Source: Candidatus Kuenenbacteria bacterium CG10_big_fil_rev_8_21_14_0_10_36_11
GTDB taxonomy: Bacteria > Patescibacteriota > Patescibacteriia > UBA2196
NCBI GenBank assembly: GCA_002778535.1
Contig: PFBP01000017.1
Coordinates: 1-6,639 of the forward strand
Reading direction: 5' to 3'
DNA length: 6,639 bases
Numbering within the stretch: the stretch's first letter is position 1; each line of letters starts with the position of its first letter. This document shows, in pieces, positions 5,398 to 6,639 of the stretch. The position numbers were made by a program, and so were the translations under genes. Under the pieces are notes generated by a model. It was not told where the DNA came from, did not search any database, and saw nothing but the letters and a program-made list of their open reading frames with translations.

Positions 5398-5580
5398 ATG
5401 AACAAATTCACTCAATACTTTTCTGAATCCAAAACCGAATTAAAAAAGGTCATTTGGCCCACTAAAAAACAAACTCTGAATCACACTTTGCTGGTGATCG
5501 GTTTTTCGCTTGGCGTAGCAATTTTTTTAGGCGCGGTTGATTTTGGGCTAAATAAATTAGTAGAGGTGATATTAAAATAA
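5398..5580 (+). CDS. secE: Preprotein translocase subunit SecE
   Basis: This 60-residue protein has the minimal SecE layout. A charged amphipathic N-terminal helix contains the family hallmark ELKKVIWPTKKQ (15-26). It is followed by a single membrane segment, about residues 31-53 (LLVIGFSLGVAIFLGAVDFGL). SecE clamps SecY together in the SecYEG channel for protein export and membrane insertion. Its length matches the one-helix form of most bacteria; Escherichia coli has three helices. The order secE-nusG-rplK is the classic conserved one and supports the call. The ATG lies in an AT-rich leader without Shine-Dalgarno. Transcription probably starts at the promoter upstream. Confidence 0.95.
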   Translation: MNKFTQYFSESKTELKKVIWPTKKQTLNHTLLVIGFSLGVAIFLGAVDFGLNKLVEVILK

Positions 5581-5585
5581 GTAAT

Positions 5586-6131
5586 ATGGCAAAACAATCA
5601 TTACAACTTGGCCGGCGCTGGTACGCGATTCATACCTACTCTGGCTATGAGGAAAATGTAACGCACAATCTTACCCAAAGAATTGAGTCATTGGATATGC
5701 AAGATAAAATTTTTCAGGTTTTAGTGCCTAAAGAAAAAAAAATTAAAATCAAAAACGGACGGCGCACAACTATTGAAGAAAAAATTTATCCTGGCTATGT
5801 TTTAGTTGATATGGTTGTGGATGATGCGTCCTGGTATGTAGTGAGAAACACTCCGAATGTCACTGGTTTTATTGGCGCTGGCAACACGCCGACGCCAGTG
5901 TCTGACGCGGAAATGGAAGCTTTGCAAAAACAGATGGGTATTGAAGAGCCAAAATATAAATTTGATGTGTCTGTGAATGATCCTGTCAAAGTAGTGGATG
6001 GGCCGTTTAAAGAATTGGAAGGCAAAGTGGCGGAAATTGATGAAGCGCGTGGTCGGGTCAAAGTTTTAGTTAATATGTTCGGACGCGAGACGCCAGTGGA
6101 TTTGGACTTTTTACAAGTTAAAAAAATATAA
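5586..6131 (+). CDS. nusG: Transcription termination/antitermination factor NusG
   Basis: The 181-residue protein has an N-terminal NGN domain (about 10-115) with RRWYAIHTYSGYEENV, the EEKIYPGYVLVDM strand and VRNTPNVTGFIG. A C-terminal KOW domain (about 128-180) carries NDPVKVVDGPFKELEGKVAEID and VLVNMFGRETPVDLDFLQV. The NGN domain binds the clamp of RNA polymerase and promotes elongation. The KOW domain contacts Rho or ribosomal protein S10 (NusE), linking transcription to translation. Length and motifs are standard, with no insert. It starts 5 nt after secE. AGAGGTGA lies upstream (5562-5569) but is about 16 nt from the ATG, too far for a normal ribosome binding site. Confidence 0.97.
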   Translation: MAKQSLQLGRRWYAIHTYSGYEENVTHNLTQRIESLDMQDKIFQVLVPKEKKIKIKNGRRTTIEEKIYPGYVLVDMVVDDASWYVVRNTPNVTGFIGAGNTPTPVSDAEMEALQKQMGIEEPKYKFDVSVNDPVKVVDGPFKELEGKVAEIDEARGRVKVLVNMFGRETPVDLDFLQVKKI

Positions 6132-6132
6132 T

Positions 6133-6555
6133 ATGCCAAAAGCAATTAAAACCATTATCAAACTGCAAATTAAAGCCGGGGCAGCTAATCCCGCGCCGCC
6201 TGTTGGCCCGGCCCTGGGCCAGCACGGTCTTAATATTCAGGAATTTTGCACTAAATTTAATGAAGCGACCAAAGATAAAATGGGTGATGTCATCCCTGTT
6301 GAAATCACAGTTTACGAAGACCGCACTTATGATTTTAAATTAAAAACTCCGCCTGCGGCTGAACTTTTGAAAAAAGCAGCCAAAATTGAAAAAGGTTCTG
6401 GCAAACCGAATTCGGAAAAAGTTGGCAAAATTACCAAAGTCCAAGTTAGAGAAATCGCAGAGAAGAAAATGGCAGACCTTAACGCTGGCAGTATTGAAGC
6501 CGGGATGAGAATTATTGAAGGCACTGCCAGGCAGATGGGAATAACAGTGGAGTAA
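6133..6555 (+). CDS. rplK: 50S ribosomal protein L11 (uL11)
   Basis: The 140-residue protein is a standard-length L11. The N-terminal domain (about 1-70) contains the proline-rich helix AGAANPAPPVGPALGQHGLNI, the region where thiostrepton-type antibiotics act. The C-terminal domain (about 75-140) binds the 1058-1108 region of 23S rRNA (Escherichia coli numbering) and has KVGKITKVQVREIAEKKMADLNA and the terminal RIIEGTARQMGI. L11 forms the base of the stalk where elongation factors act. Only one base separates it from nusG, so coupling is likely. rplA usually follows but does not start in the remaining 84 nt. Confidence 0.97.
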   Translation: MPKAIKTIIKLQIKAGAANPAPPVGPALGQHGLNIQEFCTKFNEATKDKMGDVIPVEITVYEDRTYDFKLKTPPAAELLKKAAKIEKGSGKPNSEKVGKITKVQVREIAEKKMADLNAGSIEAGMRIIEGTARQMGITVE

Positions 6556-6576
6556 ATTTTAATTTTAAGGTATAAT
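6548..6576 (+). promoter_or_regulatory. Possible promoter after rplK (TATAAT box)
   Basis: A perfect TATAAT lies at 6571-6576 in an AT-rich spacer. The hexamer 17 nt upstream, TGGAGT (6548-6553), matches only three of six -35 bases and overlaps the end of rplK. Transcription would start near 6583 and run into the unseen next gene. In such AT-rich DNA a chance TATAAT is plausible. Confidence 0.4.
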
Positions 6577-6608
6577 AAAAACATAATTTAACTTTGTGGC
6601 GTGTTTAT

Positions 6609-6624
6609 TTGTAAGTATTTACAA
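6609..6624 (+). other. Small inverted repeat in the leader after rplK
   Basis: TTGTAA (6609-6614) and TTACAA (6619-6624) form a perfect 6-bp inverted repeat around GTAT. It overlaps the direct repeat AAGTATT (6613-6619 and 6623-6629). There is no T-run after it, so it is not an obvious terminator. It could be an operator or a leader hairpin of the next gene, or chance. The rest of 6556-6639 shows no coding sequence. Confidence 0.35.
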
Positions 6625-6639
6625 GTATTCTCATCGCAA

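Noticed and set aside
5562..5569. AGAGGTGA as ribosome binding site for nusG
   Set aside because: The gap to ATG 5586 is about 16 nt, beyond the usual 5-10 nt, and the bases encode conserved-looking C-terminal residues of SecE.

Overview
The window looks like a chromosomal segment of a Patescibacteria (Candidate Phyla Radiation) bacterium, most likely of a Parcubacteria-like lineage. This placement is inference. It rests on AT-rich tightly packed genes, the absence of Shine-Dalgarno sequences, a PheT without its OB-fold tRNA-binding domain, and short palindromic repeats inserted in frame in housekeeping genes. TGA ends gyrB and the first partial gene, so the SR1/Gracilibacteria code (UGA = Gly) is not used.

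Layout, all genes on the + strand. Positions 1-91 hold the last codons of a probable mraY (peptidoglycan lipid I synthesis). A 51-nt spacer with a repeated 9-mer follows. Next come an M14-family zinc carboxypeptidase (143-1036), pheT (1041-3146) and gyrB (3152-5323), separated by only 4-5 nt and probably co-transcribed. A 74-nt spacer after gyrB carries a good extended -10 promoter and a terminator-like hairpin. Then comes the classic secE-nusG-rplK cluster (5398-6555), with gaps of 5 and 1 nt. The last 84 nt have no gene; they contain a TATAAT box and a small hairpin.

Functionally, the first part mixes cell wall (MraY, and possibly the M14 peptidase), translation (PheRS beta) and DNA topology (GyrB). 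The second part is the usual translocon, transcription-elongation and ribosome module: SecE, NusG and L11. rplA (L1), the usual next gene, is not seen before the window ends.

The most interesting feature is a set of about seven short GC-rich or palindromic segments inside the M14, pheT and gyrB reading frames. Each is translated without disrupting the frame and falls where the family normally has a short loop or nothing. Three belong to one family with ends TGTCATyCTGA...GGATCC, found in both orientations. This resembles the Rickettsia palindromic elements that insert into protein genes. The small genes secE, nusG and rplK have none.
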